From: JBGFRR01 sp041695045
GTDB taxonomy: Bacteria; Bacteroidota; Ignavibacteria; UBA10030
Reading direction: 5' to 3'
Assembly (NCBI GenBank): GCA_041695045.1
Contig: JBGFRR010000085.1
Location: 1-5,254, forward strand
DNA: 5,254 nucleotides
Shown here: one piece after another, positions 5,169-5,254 of the stretch
Numbering within the stretch: the stretch's first letter is position 1
Layout of the letters: each line of letters begins with the position of its first letter
Made by a program: the position numbers and the translations under genes
Notes under the pieces: generated by a model
The model's input: only the letters and a program-made list of their open reading frames with translations
Databases searched by the model: none
Told to the model about the DNA's origin: nothing

Positions 5169-5254
5169 CTATCTTTCGAATGAACCGATTCCTATGTTGG
5201 AAAGCGTTCTCCGATTGAGCAAGTGGCAGAGGTAACATAGTGACACCAGTGCCT

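Larger units (their letters stand above)
4361..5254. other. 894-bp gene-free repeat island upstream of the kinase
   Basis: I find no supportable gene on either strand. The sequence is visibly more AT-rich than the two genes and is occupied from about 4414 to 5168 by a succession of unrelated inverted-repeat elements (4452-4568, 4672-4846, 4867-4935, 5001-5141) and smaller hairpins. The kinase promoter must lie in or near its left edge, but no clear promoter can be picked. The last 85 bases hold only a weak 7-bp inverted repeat, CTATGTT (5192-5198) with AACATAG (5234-5240). Confidence 0.7.

Noticed and set aside
5125..5254. Possible C-terminal end of a minus-strand gene entering from the right edge
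   Set aside because: The frame is open for about 42 codons to the window edge, but its end runs through a hairpin and repeat arm and the translation is not recognisable. Too short to support.

Overview
The window holds two confident protein genes in convergent orientation, separated and flanked by non-coding DNA full of inverted repeats. The organism cannot be named. Clear Shine-Dalgarno sites, moderate to high GC in the genes, a PAS-rich cytosolic hybrid kinase and many short extragenic palindromes suggest an environmental Gram-negative bacterium. The style of the palindromes (hairpins like GGGC-TGAA-GCCC and CACGTCC-TTCA-GGACGTG, and CACAGATT/AATCTGTG-ended repeats) reminds me of Bacteroidota/Ignavibacteria/Chlorobi-type genomes. 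That is recollection of style, not a database result.

Left part (1-1636): a short leader region carries a 40-bp structured repeat. It is followed by a complete sodium:solute symporter (SSS family) gene on the plus strand (179-1636) with a good ribosome binding site. Centre (1637-2041): no gene. Here lies an exact reverse-complement copy of the 40-bp repeat, then a series of hairpins including a nested element (1803-1909) with two related hairpins that differ by a compensated base pair. Right-centre (2042-4360, minus strand): a complete cytosolic hybrid histidine kinase, REC-PAS-PAS-HisKA-HATPase-REC, with all expected catalytic residues. Right end (4361-5254): no supportable gene. It is a run of at least four different inverted-repeat elements of roughly 70-175 bp, plus smaller hairpins.

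The symporter would import an unidentified solute with Na+. The kinase would relay phosphate between its receivers and a partner not present here. Nothing in the sequence ties the two genes functionally: they converge and share no promoter. The most unusual material is the non-coding repeat content, notably a perfect 40-bp inverted repeat bracketing the symporter and a 175-bp hairpin array whose loops share a TGAA/TTCA core. I see no clear new multi-gene system.
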